Positions 26,694 through 34,704 of a DNA stretch of 64,000 nt are shown here, piece after piece (positions within the stretch are counted from its first letter, which is position 1; every line of letters begins with the position of its first letter). This DNA comes from Ignavibacteriales bacterium. Its GTDB lineage: Bacteria > Bacteroidota > Ignavibacteria > Ignavibacteriales > Melioribacteraceae. The notes under the pieces were generated by a model, which had not been told where the DNA came from, did no database searches, and saw only the letters and a list, made by a program, of their open reading frames with translations. A program made the translations under genes and the position numbers. The stretch is taken from positions 1-64,000 of the forward strand of contig JAGUYK010000035.1 in assembly GCA_020061355.1 (NCBI GenBank). Reading direction: 5' to 3'.

Positions 26694-27305
26694 ATGAATA
26701 ACTCTCTTCTTAAAAAAGCTGAAGAATATGTTCTTTCAATTCTTTATGAAAAAACTCCTCAGGAGCATGTTTATCATGATGTAAATCATACACAGGAAGT
26801 AATTGCTTCAGCCAGAAAAATCGGTGAAGCAGTTCAGCTTTCTGATTCCGAACTGGAAATCGTTCAGCTTGCTGCATGTTTTCATGATACAGGATATGTT
26901 GAAATTTCTGAAGGACATGAAGAATTAAGTGTTCAATATGCCAGGGAATTTTTAATGAGTGAAGGTTATCCAGCAGATAAGATTGATAGAGTAACAAATT
27001 GTATTCTTGCTACAAGAGTGCCTCAGAATCCTCAGAATATCCTGGAAGAAGTTGTATGTGATGCCGATCTATCGCATCTCGGTAAAAAAAATTTTGTTAA
27101 CCGCAATGACCTGTTCAGGGTAGAGTTTGAATATCATTTCGGCAGGTCTCTGACCGAATTAGAATGGCTGGAAAAGAGCATTGAATTTATTTCATCTCAT
27201 CATTTCTTCACATTTTTTGCAAAACAGGAACTTGATCCGTTAAAACTAAAAAATCTTGAAAAGTTAAAAAAAATGCTTGCCGACATAAAAGCAAAAAAGG
27301 GTTGA
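26694..27305 (+). CDS. HD domain protein (putative phosphohydrolase)
   Basis: A 203-residue protein with metal-binding HD residues: YHDVNHTQEVI near residue 24, ACFHDTGYVE near residue 62, and CDADLSHLGK near residue 122. The fold covers almost the whole chain and no other domain is visible. HD enzymes of this size act on nucleotides or cyclic nucleotides, but no substrate can be assigned. The next gene starts 22 bases later, so the two probably share a transcript. Confidence 0.83.
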   Translation: MNNSLLKKAEEYVLSILYEKTPQEHVYHDVNHTQEVIASARKIGEAVQLSDSELEIVQLAACFHDTGYVEISEGHEELSVQYAREFLMSEGYPADKIDRVTNCILATRVPQNPQNILEEVVCDADLSHLGKKNFVNRNDLFRVEFEYHFGRSLTELEWLEKSIEFISSHHFFTFFAKQELDPLKLKNLEKLKKMLADIKAKKG

Positions 27306-27327
27306 TTAATTTGCTTTATATTAAACA

Positions 27328-27825
27328 ATGAAAAAACTTTTTTTAATACGGCATGCAAAATCGAGCTGGGACGAATCAAGCATAACTGACTTTGAAAGAG
27401 CATTAAATAAACGAGGCAAAAGGGATGCACCTTTCATGGGTGCACTTCTAAAAAAAGAAAAAGTAAAACCCGATATTATCATTTCGAGTCCCGCAAAACG
27501 AGCTATTACAACTGCCGAAGCGTTTGCAGAAGAACTGGATTATCCCGTTAAAAAAATTATAATCGATAATTCTATTTATGAGAGTGGAATAAAAGGGCTT
27601 GAAACAATCGTTCAAAGCATACCGGATGATAATAAAACCGTTCTGCTATTTGGACACAATCCGACTCTTACATTTTATGCAAATCATTTGGGTGATAAAT
27701 TTATAACCAATATACCTACATGTGGAATAGTGGGTATAGAATTGAATGTTAAAAACTGGTGTGAAGTTGAGAGAGGGAAAGGAAAAACTTATTTATTTGA
27801 GTACCCAAAAAAATATTTTCAATAA
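27328..27825 (+). CDS. Histidine phosphatase family protein, SixA-like
   Basis: A 165-residue single-domain phosphatase of the RHG/histidine phosphatase superfamily. The N-terminal LFLIRHAKSSW holds the catalytic His, followed by RALNKRGKRDAPFMG and SSPAKRAITTAE. The second catalytic His is in LLFGHNPTL. The short length and RHAKSSW match SixA-type phosphohistidine phosphatases, though the target protein is unknown. It follows the HD gene closely. Confidence 0.88.
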   Translation: MKKLFLIRHAKSSWDESSITDFERALNKRGKRDAPFMGALLKKEKVKPDIIISSPAKRAITTAEAFAEELDYPVKKIIIDNSIYESGIKGLETIVQSIPDDNKTVLLFGHNPTLTFYANHLGDKFITNIPTCGIVGIELNVKNWCEVERGKGKTYLFEYPKKYFQ

Positions 27826-27872
27826 AAGCCTATCTCAAACCATTCCCGAAGTGAAGGACTTTTAAATCTTCA

Positions 27873-28430
27873 TCATTTAACAAGTTTAGAAATTGCTTTG
27901 AATTGATCGGTTCCGCAAATCTCAAGCAATTCAAAAAGTATAGATTCTGTTAAGGTGATTTCAGCCCCGTTTGAATTCATTCGTTGAAGAGCTAAATTGT
28001 AATCAAATTGTCTTCTTGATGAAACGGCATCTGAAGCAATGTGAACCTGGAAATCATTTGCAATAAGATCCAATGCGGTTTGCATTACACATACATGAGA
28101 TTCTACACCACACAATACAATCTGGTCAATTTTCTTTTGTTTCAATTCCTCAAAAAGTCCAGGAGCTCCCGAACAACTGAAACTCATTTTTTCAACAGCC
28201 TTTGAATCTTCCAAAGCTTCTTTTAACGCAGAAGACGTAGGACCTAATCCCTTGGGATATTGTTCTGTAAAATAAACCGGTAATCCAAGAGTCTTAAAAC
28301 CCTTAATAAGCTTAATAGAATTTTGCACTACCCTTTCAAATTCAAAAATAACCGGAAGGATTCTCTCCTGAATATCAATTACAAGCAGTGCTGATTTTTC
28401 TCTTCTCAAAACTCTTTCATGCTTTTTCAT
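27873..28430 (-). CDS. Isochorismatase-like cysteine hydrolase
   Basis: A 185-residue protein with the isochorismatase-family layout. The catalytic Asp is in LLVIDIQERI near residue 19, the Lys in AVEKMSFSC near residue 80, and the Cys (C114) in GVESHVCVMQT. Relatives include YcaC-type hydrolases and nicotinamidases; the metal-binding triad of nicotinamidase is not obvious, so a YcaC-like hydrolase of unknown substrate is more likely. It lies 54 bases downstream of the C39-like gene in the same orientation, with word-like repeat sequence (28431-28475) between them. Confidence 0.85.
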   Translation of the reverse strand: MKKHERVLRREKSALLVIDIQERILPVIFEFERVVQNSIKLIKGFKTLGLPVYFTEQYPKGLGPTSSALKEALEDSKAVEKMSFSCSGAPGLFEELKQKKIDQIVLCGVESHVCVMQTALDLIANDFQVHIASDAVSSRRQFDYNLALQRMNSNGAEITLTESILFELLEICGTDQFKAISKLVK

Positions 28431-28484
28431 TCTAAATTCTCAATTTTCCATTTAACTCTTATCTCTTCATTCATCATTCTGCTA

Positions 28485-29321
28485 TCAATAGATCGGGTTC
28501 ATTCCGTATTTGCCGCAAGAATACATCATTAAAATAGAAGCAACATCAATTGCAGCACGTTTCTCGTCGCCCTCGTGTACAATCAAATCATAAACATCGG
28601 CAACAAATTTCATATTGGTTAATATTTTTTTCAATTCCGAATATGTCGGTTCGCCGTGCCATTGTGCCACGCGCTTAATAAGATTCTTTTCGTTACGTCT
28701 TAAAAATTCCGAAAAAGTAATGAAATTAAAACTAAGCTTTGTTCGGGGATTACAAATGTTAATAAGGTCATTGGTATACTGATCGAATTTATTTGCAAGA
28801 TCTCCATTCTTATCATACATCAGATACTTTGCTTTCTCAGGTGTAAACTTTGCTCTTGTGGTAACTTTAAATTTAGGTATCAAAGCATAGCCATCGAAAC
28901 TTCTTATTCCGGTTCCTTTTTCAATATACTTCCAGCTTCTTAAAAGTTGTGTTGAAGTCTGAACTGAAACAACCTTATCGAGCTCGCTATCAATAACAAC
29001 AAACTTTCCTTTCTGATAACTTACAACCGTTGTCCAGTGTTCCCAATTTTTAACGCTTAGTATACACGGGTGACCTTTCTTCAATTCGTTGATAAGCATT
29101 CGTCTAGCATCATCCGGATTGCTCGATTGAAAATGTTTCATCTTGCATTCAAATCGTCGTGCGGCTCTTGCCAAACCAAATTCATCAGTACCGGACCACC
29201 AGGTACTTCCGGCAATAATTCCTATTTGATCTTCGTCTTTGAAAATACCAAGCATCACGAGAGCATGTTTCAATGCAAATGGACCGCATTGATATTTGTT
29301 AGGTTGAGGATAGAAACTCAT
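28485..29321 (-). CDS. C39-like cysteine peptidase (papain fold)
   Basis: A 278-residue protein without a signal peptide. The catalytic Cys lies in YQCGPFALKHAL (C12), His in NWEHWTTVV near residue 95, and Asp in FVVIDSELDK, the order found in C39-like peptidases. The C-terminal 120 residues are helical and not recognised. It could cleave a peptide bond or act as a transferase. It is divergent from the ATP-grasp ligase gene, 94 bases away, with interleaved promoter elements, suggesting a joint function in making or trimming a peptide-like product. Confidence 0.78.
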   Translation of the reverse strand: MSFYPQPNKYQCGPFALKHALVMLGIFKDEDQIGIIAGSTWWSGTDEFGLARAARRFECKMKHFQSSNPDDARRMLINELKKGHPCILSVKNWEHWTTVVSYQKGKFVVIDSELDKVVSVQTSTQLLRSWKYIEKGTGIRSFDGYALIPKFKVTTRAKFTPEKAKYLMYDKNGDLANKFDQYTNDLINICNPRTKLSFNFITFSEFLRRNEKNLIKRVAQWHGEPTYSELKKILTNMKFVADVYDLIVHEGDEKRAAIDVASILMMYSCGKYGMNPIY

Positions 29322-29347
29322 TACAACTTATCCAATCAGGTTGAGTG

Positions 29348-29355
29348 CAAAAATA
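29348..29355 (-). promoter_or_regulatory. -7 element for the C39-like gene
   Basis: On the minus strand this reads TATTTTTG (TAnnTTTG), 26 bases before the start. A TTTG is present on the minus strand at 29373-29376 with spacing of 17, a little shorter than the usual 19-21. The element is interleaved with the divergent promoter at 29364-29395. Confidence 0.5.
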
Positions 29356-29363
29356 GTAAATCT

Positions 29364-29395
29364 TTTGAAATGCAAAACATAATTGTTTACCTTTG
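29364..29395 (+). promoter_or_regulatory. Full Bacteroidetes-type promoter for the ATP-grasp gene
   Basis: TTTG (29364-29367), exactly 20 bases, then TACCTTTG (29388-29395) matches the complete TTTG-N19-21-TAnnTTTG consensus. It lies 20 bases before the GTG at 29416 and covers the TTG at 29383 that would otherwise be taken as the start, so the start must be downstream. Confidence 0.75.
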
Positions 29396-29415
29396 TAAAA
29401 AAAATTGGGATTAAT

Positions 29416-30486
29416 GTGAAAGTAGTTGTTCTTTATAACGAGCCGATCCCGGATAAATCTAAAAAAATAAAGAAACCGAAGGAAAGCGACGTCGATTTCG
29501 ACCCCGTTTTTAGTCTACAGGAGATTAACCCTATTGAGGAATTTGAAGAAATTGCCAAATCTTTGAGAAGGTTCGATTATGATGCATATACACTTAATAT
29601 CAGGGATGACCTGCAGCTTTTTTTCAAGGATTTAGAAAAGAACGAACCGGATGTAATATTCAATTTTGTTGAGTTATTTCATGATCAACCCAGGTTGGAA
29701 ATGAATTTTACCGGACTCCTGGAATTAACTAAAATCCCATACACCGGTGCTACACCGCTGGCATTAGGGACCTGTCAGAATAAAACACTTACAAAAAGAA
29801 TTCTACGTGCTGCCGGTATTAGAACCCCAAGATTCAAAATTATAAAACACATGACAGAATCTTTCCGGACCGGGTTAAAGTACCCATTAATTGTCAAACC
29901 GGCATGGGAAGATGCAAGCGTTGGAATTGATAATAACTCGATTGTAAACAATCTGGATGAATTAAAAAAACGTGTTGACTATGTGATCAGCTCATTTAAG
30001 CAGCCGGCATTGATAGAAGAATTTATTCTTGGACGTGAATTAAATGTTGCAGTGTTTGGAGATAAAAATCCGGTTGTACTCCCTATAAGTGAGATTGATT
30101 TTTCAGAATTACCGGATCATCTTCACCCGATAGTAAGTTTTCAGGCAAAATGGGACCCGATGCATGAAGCTTATCATAAGACTATTCCGATCTGTCCGGC
30201 ACAGTTGCCCAGAAGAATTCAAAAGCAGGCAGAGAAGATGGCGTTAATCTGTTTTAAAACAATGGGCGTGAGGGACTATTCACGGGTTGATATGAGGCTC
30301 TCTAAAGCAGATAATAAACTATACGTTTTGGAAGTTAATCCGAATCCGGACTTAACAGAGGATGCCGGATTTATGCGGTCTGCAAGTCATGCGGGATACG
30401 ATTACGCCACTACACTAAAAATGATTGTTGATTTTGCATATGAGCGGAGGCATATTGATAAATCGGTTGAATCGGATCAAAGGTAA
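29416..30486 (+). CDS. ATP-grasp ligase, D-alanine--D-alanine ligase family
   Basis: A 356-residue protein starting at the GTG at 29416, chosen because the promoter overlaps the upstream TTG. The N-terminus KVVVLYNEP and the charged stretch SKKIKKPKESDVDFD precede a D-Ala-D-Ala-ligase-like core. Visible family motifs include PDVIFNFVELFHD, IPYTGATPLAL, KPAWEDASVG and YVLEVNPNPDLTEDAG, the last with metal-binding Glu and Asn. The insert and divergent C39-like gene suggest a specialised amino acid ligase rather than the main cell wall Ddl; this is inference. Confidence 0.85.
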   Translation: MKVVVLYNEPIPDKSKKIKKPKESDVDFDPVFSLQEINPIEEFEEIAKSLRRFDYDAYTLNIRDDLQLFFKDLEKNEPDVIFNFVELFHDQPRLEMNFTGLLELTKIPYTGATPLALGTCQNKTLTKRILRAAGIRTPRFKIIKHMTESFRTGLKYPLIVKPAWEDASVGIDNNSIVNNLDELKKRVDYVISSFKQPALIEEFILGRELNVAVFGDKNPVVLPISEIDFSELPDHLHPIVSFQAKWDPMHEAYHKTIPICPAQLPRRIQKQAEKMALICFKTMGVRDYSRVDMRLSKADNKLYVLEVNPNPDLTEDAGFMRSASHAGYDYATTLKMIVDFAYERRHIDKSVESDQR

Positions 30487-30493
30487 AATCAGT

Positions 30494-31027
30494 TTAAGAT
30501 TCTATTCCCTTTCTCGCTAAAACACCTTTCTGGTAATAGTGTTTAAATTCTTTCATTTCAGTTACCAGATCGGCTATATCAATTAATTCCTGTGGACAAT
30601 ATCTGCCGGTAAGAATCAACTCAACATTTTCTGGTTTCGATTTAATAAAGCTCAAAACGTCTTTTGTATTGAAAAGTTTAAAGTAGATTGCAACACAAAT
30701 TTCATCCAGAATGATAAGATCATAATTGCCGCTTAGCATCCTTTCTCTTGCACGCTGCAGTCCGTTTTTTCCCTTTTCAATTTCTTCCACCGGTGGAAGT
30801 TCTTTTTTATAAACGAAATCATCTTTACCGCACTGTTCAATCTCTATCCAATTATTCAGCTTTCCAAGACTTTCTATTTCACTATAAGGATATTCCTTCA
30901 TGAACTGTATAATGTAGGTCCTTAATCCAAATCCGGCGGCTCTAATTGCCTGTCCGATTGCAGCAGTAGTTTTTCCTTTTCCATTACCTGTATAAATCTG
31001 AATGTAGCCTTTATCCAATTTTTTCAT
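30494..31027 (-). CDS. cobA: Cob(I)yrinic acid a,c-diamide adenosyltransferase
   Basis: A 177-residue CobA/BtuR-type enzyme. The Walker A motif lies at residues 14-21 (GNGKGKTT), and family motifs IQFMKEYPYSEI, DLIILDEI and LTGRYCPQELI follow. It adds the adenosyl group to the cobalt of corrinoids. It overlaps the preceding DUF1289 gene by 17 bases. No other cobalamin gene or riboswitch is visible in the window, so it may serve salvage. Confidence 0.93.
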   Translation of the reverse strand: MKKLDKGYIQIYTGNGKGKTTAAIGQAIRAAGFGLRTYIIQFMKEYPYSEIESLGKLNNWIEIEQCGKDDFVYKKELPPVEEIEKGKNGLQRARERMLSGNYDLIILDEICVAIYFKLFNTKDVLSFIKSKPENVELILTGRYCPQELIDIADLVTEMKEFKHYYQKGVLARKGIES

Positions 31028-31196
31028 TCACTTTTTTCCTATAATCAATTCTTTTGAGAATCTCAATTTTACCATCATCAGTAAGATTCAGCCAATCTAT
31101 AATTTCCTGAATTGTCCTATAGCAGCCCGTGCAGAGATTTGTACCCGGAGGTACGAAACACTGGTTCGTGCAAGGTGAATGAACCGTGTCTTCCAT
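31011..31196 (-). CDS. DUF1289 family small Cys-rich protein
   Basis: A 61-residue protein with the DUF1289 pattern: CTNQC near residue 9, CTGCYRTIQEIIDW near residue 22. Four cysteines could bind zinc or an iron-sulfur cluster. The family has no established role. It is translationally linked to cobA through a 17-base overlap. Confidence 0.85.
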   Translation of the reverse strand: MEDTVHSPCTNQCFVPPGTNLCTGCYRTIQEIIDWLNLTDDGKIEILKRIDYRKKVNEKIG

Positions 31197-31346
31197 TTAT
31201 CCTTCCTTTCATTGCTGATTCACTTTGCTTATATAAATATAAATTTTGTCTGAAAAGTTTCAAAGCAAATAAAAAATAGATACTTTTTTTCTTTTACCAA
31301 TTTGCGGTTTGTATTGTATTTTGCATGTAACTAATAATAAAATACT

Positions 31347-32411
31347 ATGAAAAAACAGATCAATTTATTTTTGGTTGGAACAGGTTTAGTGGGCAAAGCA
31401 TTATTGAAGTCTATAAAGATTAATCCGACGGTCCAATCAGAAAATCGTTCAATAACAATAAAGGTAGCTGGTATTGCAAATCGTTCGAATATGTTATTAG
31501 GAAAAAGAGGGATTGATCCGGTAAAATGGAAATCCGAACTGAATAACAACGGCGGCCAAACAAACATTAAGTCTTTCATTGAATTAATGAAAAGGATGAA
31601 ACTTCCCAATTCAATTTTTGTTGATTGCACGGATGGTAACGACATTGTTACGCTTTATAATACTATTCTTAAAACAACTCCAATCGTAACGCCTAACAAA
31701 TCTGCTAATGCAGGAAGTTACAAACAATATAACGTTCTTAAAGATATAGTTAGAAAGAACGGAACGGATTTCCGTTACTCTGCAAATGTGGGTGTAGGTG
31801 TACCTTCACTTGATGTAATAAAATCAATTTTATCGGGAGGTGACAAAATTGTAGCTATAGAAGGATTATTCTCCAGCACAATGAATTATTTACTCGATAA
31901 GTTAATGACCACCAATAAAAAATTCAGCGACCTCCTAAAAGAAGCAGAACAGAAAGGATTAACCGAACCTGATCCCCGTAATGATCTTAATGGAATTGAT
32001 ACTGCTAGAAAGATTCTGATTCTTGTAAGAGATTCCGGTGTAAAATTAGAACTCTCTGATGTTAAAATTGAAAACCTTGTGCCAGTAATTCTGAGAAATA
32101 TTAAATCACTCGATAGGTTTTACGAGAGCTTAAAAATTTATGACAAAAAATTTGATGAGTTAAAAAAAGAAGCGCTCAGAAAGAATTGTAAACTTGTTTA
32201 CTCAGCAAATTATAGAAAGAATAGTGCATCTGTAAAGATTGAGATGGTTGATACATCACACCCATTTTACTTCTCTTCTTCAAAAGAAAAAGTAGTCCTA
32301 TTCTATACTAAGTTTTATAAAAAGCATCCGTTGATAATTAAGGGTCAGAGCGGAGGAGCAAAGGCAACGGCAGCAGTATTAGTTTCGGATATTCTGAAAA
32401 CTATTAAATAA
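31347..32411 (+). CDS. hom: Homoserine dehydrogenase (monofunctional)
   Basis: A 354-residue enzyme with the NAD(P)-binding start LFLVGTGLVGKALL and the catalytic region YSANVGVGVPSLDVI, then EGLFSSTMNYLLDKL and GLTEPDPRNDLNGIDTARK. The layout resembles the dehydrogenase half of ThrA/MetL without aspartokinase; the C-terminal QSGGAKATAAVLVSDI also fits and there is no ACT domain. It reduces aspartate semialdehyde to homoserine. It is divergent from the DUF1289-cobA pair across 150 bases, in which only a weak promoter-like TATTTTG is seen. Confidence 0.92.
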   Translation: MKKQINLFLVGTGLVGKALLKSIKINPTVQSENRSITIKVAGIANRSNMLLGKRGIDPVKWKSELNNNGGQTNIKSFIELMKRMKLPNSIFVDCTDGNDIVTLYNTILKTTPIVTPNKSANAGSYKQYNVLKDIVRKNGTDFRYSANVGVGVPSLDVIKSILSGGDKIVAIEGLFSSTMNYLLDKLMTTNKKFSDLLKEAEQKGLTEPDPRNDLNGIDTARKILILVRDSGVKLELSDVKIENLVPVILRNIKSLDRFYESLKIYDKKFDELKKEALRKNCKLVYSANYRKNSASVKIEMVDTSHPFYFSSSKEKVVLFYTKFYKKHPLIIKGQSGGAKATAAVLVSDILKTIK

Positions 32412-32416
32412 AAAAA

Positions 32417-32437
32417 GGATCGGTCGATGACCGATCC
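32417..32437 (-). terminator. Intrinsic terminator, nine-pair stem
   Basis: GGATCGGTC (32417-32425) pairs exactly with GACCGATCC (32429-32437) around GAT. On the minus strand the stem is followed by seven T (bases 32416-32410), so it ends the S46 transcript; it may also stop hom. Confidence 0.85.
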
Positions 32438-32442
32438 CTACA

Positions 32443-34581
32443 TTAATAAATTTTTCCTTGCTCTAATTCATTTACCAAACGCTCGGTTTTATAGATAAAC
32501 TTAAGCGCTTCCATCAATCCCCATGAATCCGTTGCAACTGTTCTGTTGTTCGATTCGAGAAAAATAAAATCACCAGCAAGACTTTCAAGATTGCCATCGT
32601 GAACCAGCCCAACAACCTCTTTATTCTTATTAATTACTGAGCTTCCGGAGTTTCCACCAACAATATCATTTGTTGAAGCAAAACCAATCGGAACTGAGAG
32701 ATCAAACCCCTCAGGAATTGTCTGCCATTTGGGGTGTAATCCCCATGGATAGGCTTTCTTACCAAACGAATACCATCTATCCCACAACCCGAAATATGTA
32801 GTTTTACCCGGCGCTAATGTGCCGTTATATTCATAACCTGCGATCCTTCCATCAGAAATTCTTAGTGATGATGTAGCATCCGGCGGAATCTGATCGCCAT
32901 AAACAGAGAATACAACTTCGCCAAGCAACTGATTCAGAACAGAAAGTGTAGCCTGAACTTCACGGTACTTAGGTTCAAGTTCATTCAACTTCTTCGTGGC
33001 ATAATTAACAATACCGATCATAGGGTCTTTCGAATTAAGAATTTGATCTGGTTTGCTCTCTTTTAAAAATTTAACAAATTTCTCCTTTGATGATAAATTA
33101 GAATTAGACAGGAAATATTTGACGGCATCTTCACTCTTATTTCCGCCAAACAGGTCTTTAGTAACATAGTGTTCGGTTCCTAATACTGAATTCAAAAAGT
33201 TAACCATTGCGCGAATTGTTTTATTATCTCTTTCGTGATCAATATTTCGCGGGAATAGTTTTTCAATAGTAACCTTCAAAGAATCTTTGCTAAATCTTTT
33301 TTCCCGTTTATCTTCAGGAAGTTTCATCTGGTTAGCGAATGTTATCGCGTTTTGTGCTGCAAGTGAATATGAGTTTCTGAAACGCTGAGCCATTGATAGA
33401 GCCATGTATTCATCAATATAATCGTTGGTTTCGTTGATAGCGTTTTTAATTGATTCCCAGATATGTCCATACTTAGATTTTAATTCCGGAACACTATTTA
33501 CTTTTTCAATCAGATTTATTTCAAAATCTCTTTTCTTAGCCATTATCAATTCATCTCGTAAGCCCATATAGCGACCTGCAAAAGATTTTCTACCATTACC
33601 GACTCCAAGAACCGAGTTTAACATTTCATCTAATTTATCCGGATGCGCCTGGAAAAGTTCGAATGAAACATTATAAAGCTCATTAAACATTCCTAACGTG
33701 TATTTGTACTGTTTATCCCGGAAGAATTCCAATTGAGCAACGGATAATAACCTTTGAGTGCTGCCCGGACGCCCTATAACAAATATTGGTTCGTCCTCTT
33801 CTGCGCCTTTATCGCTGAACTTAAAATAATACTCTGTCTTAACCGGTTTATTATCTTCATAAGCTCGGAAGAACATAAAATCGAGTTCATAACGAGGGTA
33901 AGTGAAATTATCCCAGTCCCAGCCCGTAGCTGCAATCTGGAAATCGGGAGCCATAACAAGCCGGATATCGCGATAGCGTTTATATCCATACAAGGAATAC
34001 TTGCCACCTTTATAAAGTTCTATTACTTTACAAACAAGTCCAGTTTCCTCAGAAAATTTATTTTCGATCTCAGAAATTTTGGTGCTTCTGTTCTTTACTT
34101 TTTCAGCGTCGGTAGTACCGCTTCTGAATGATTGAAGAACTTCATCTGTCACATCAACAATCATTGTAAGCTGGTCAACAAAAACTTCCGGCACTTTAAT
34201 CTCTTCAGCAATTGTTCCGGCATAATACCCGTCACGCAAATAATTTTCTCCTTTTGGAGAAAGAGGCAGCAGTAAATTTCTTGCGCAATGATGATTTGTC
34301 ATTATCAATCCATCCGCCGAAACAAATGCAGCAGAGCAACCGTTAGTAAATTGGAGAGCCGCTTTCATAACATAATCAAGCCATTCCTGAGTTGGACGGA
34401 AACCATATTCCTTTTCAAAATAATCGAGCGGGACGGCATCAAACGTCCACATTGTTCCCATTTCTTTTAAGTCGAACTTAACTTTTGAAATATCAACCGG
34501 CTCGTAAATTGTTTGAGCATTAAGTAATATGCTTATAAAAAGAAAAATTGGGATGAGTAGGATGTTTTTTATTTTTTTCAT
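32443..34581 (-). CDS. S46 family dipeptidyl-peptidase, copy 1 (DPP7-like S1 residue)
   Basis: A 712-residue exported serine peptidase. I choose the ATG at 34581 over 34602 because GAGG sits 5 bases before it and the signal peptide MKKIKNILLIPIFLFISILL then begins normally. The catalytic His is in MTNHHC, Asp in the DWDNFTYPRY region and Ser at S645 in GGNSGSS. The residue 18 after the Ser, which sets S1 preference, is G663 (HDGN); DPP11 has Arg there, so a DPP7-like preference for hydrophobic residues is predicted. It is the last of three consecutive S46 genes. Confidence 0.93.
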   Translation of the reverse strand: MKKIKNILLIPIFLFISILLNAQTIYEPVDISKVKFDLKEMGTMWTFDAVPLDYFEKEYGFRPTQEWLDYVMKAALQFTNGCSAAFVSADGLIMTNHHCARNLLLPLSPKGENYLRDGYYAGTIAEEIKVPEVFVDQLTMIVDVTDEVLQSFRSGTTDAEKVKNRSTKISEIENKFSEETGLVCKVIELYKGGKYSLYGYKRYRDIRLVMAPDFQIAATGWDWDNFTYPRYELDFMFFRAYEDNKPVKTEYYFKFSDKGAEEDEPIFVIGRPGSTQRLLSVAQLEFFRDKQYKYTLGMFNELYNVSFELFQAHPDKLDEMLNSVLGVGNGRKSFAGRYMGLRDELIMAKKRDFEINLIEKVNSVPELKSKYGHIWESIKNAINETNDYIDEYMALSMAQRFRNSYSLAAQNAITFANQMKLPEDKREKRFSKDSLKVTIEKLFPRNIDHERDNKTIRAMVNFLNSVLGTEHYVTKDLFGGNKSEDAVKYFLSNSNLSSKEKFVKFLKESKPDQILNSKDPMIGIVNYATKKLNELEPKYREVQATLSVLNQLLGEVVFSVYGDQIPPDATSSLRISDGRIAGYEYNGTLAPGKTTYFGLWDRWYSFGKKAYPWGLHPKWQTIPEGFDLSVPIGFASTNDIVGGNSGSSVINKNKEVVGLVHDGNLESLAGDFIFLESNNRTVATDSWGLMEALKFIYKTERLVNELEQGKIY

Positions 34582-34636
34582 TTTAACCTCGGTATGAATC
34601 ACTAATAATCCGATTGTAAACAGATTTAAAAAATTT

Positions 34637-34686
34637 GTGTCTTGATGACCCGATTGAAACCAATATCAATCAAGCCACCAAGACAC
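34637..34686. repeat. Inverted repeat between S46 copies 1 and 2
   Basis: GTGTCTTGATGA (34637-34648) and CCACCAAGACAC (34675-34686) are complementary at 10 of 12 positions, with an inner GATTGA/TCAATC pair (34652-34671). It is probably the terminator of copy 2. Its CACCAAGACAC word resembles the repeat at 23518-23528. Confidence 0.55.
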
Positions 34687-34704
34687 GTTAAATGGAATAA
34701 ACCC

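Noticed and set aside
31197..31346. Cobalamin riboswitch ahead of the DUF1289-cobA unit
   Set aside because: No B12-box-like or pseudoknot-like sequence is visible in this short AT-rich gap.
33754..34131. Plus-strand frame inside S46 copy 1
   Set aside because: Opposite-strand shadow of a well-supported peptidase gene.
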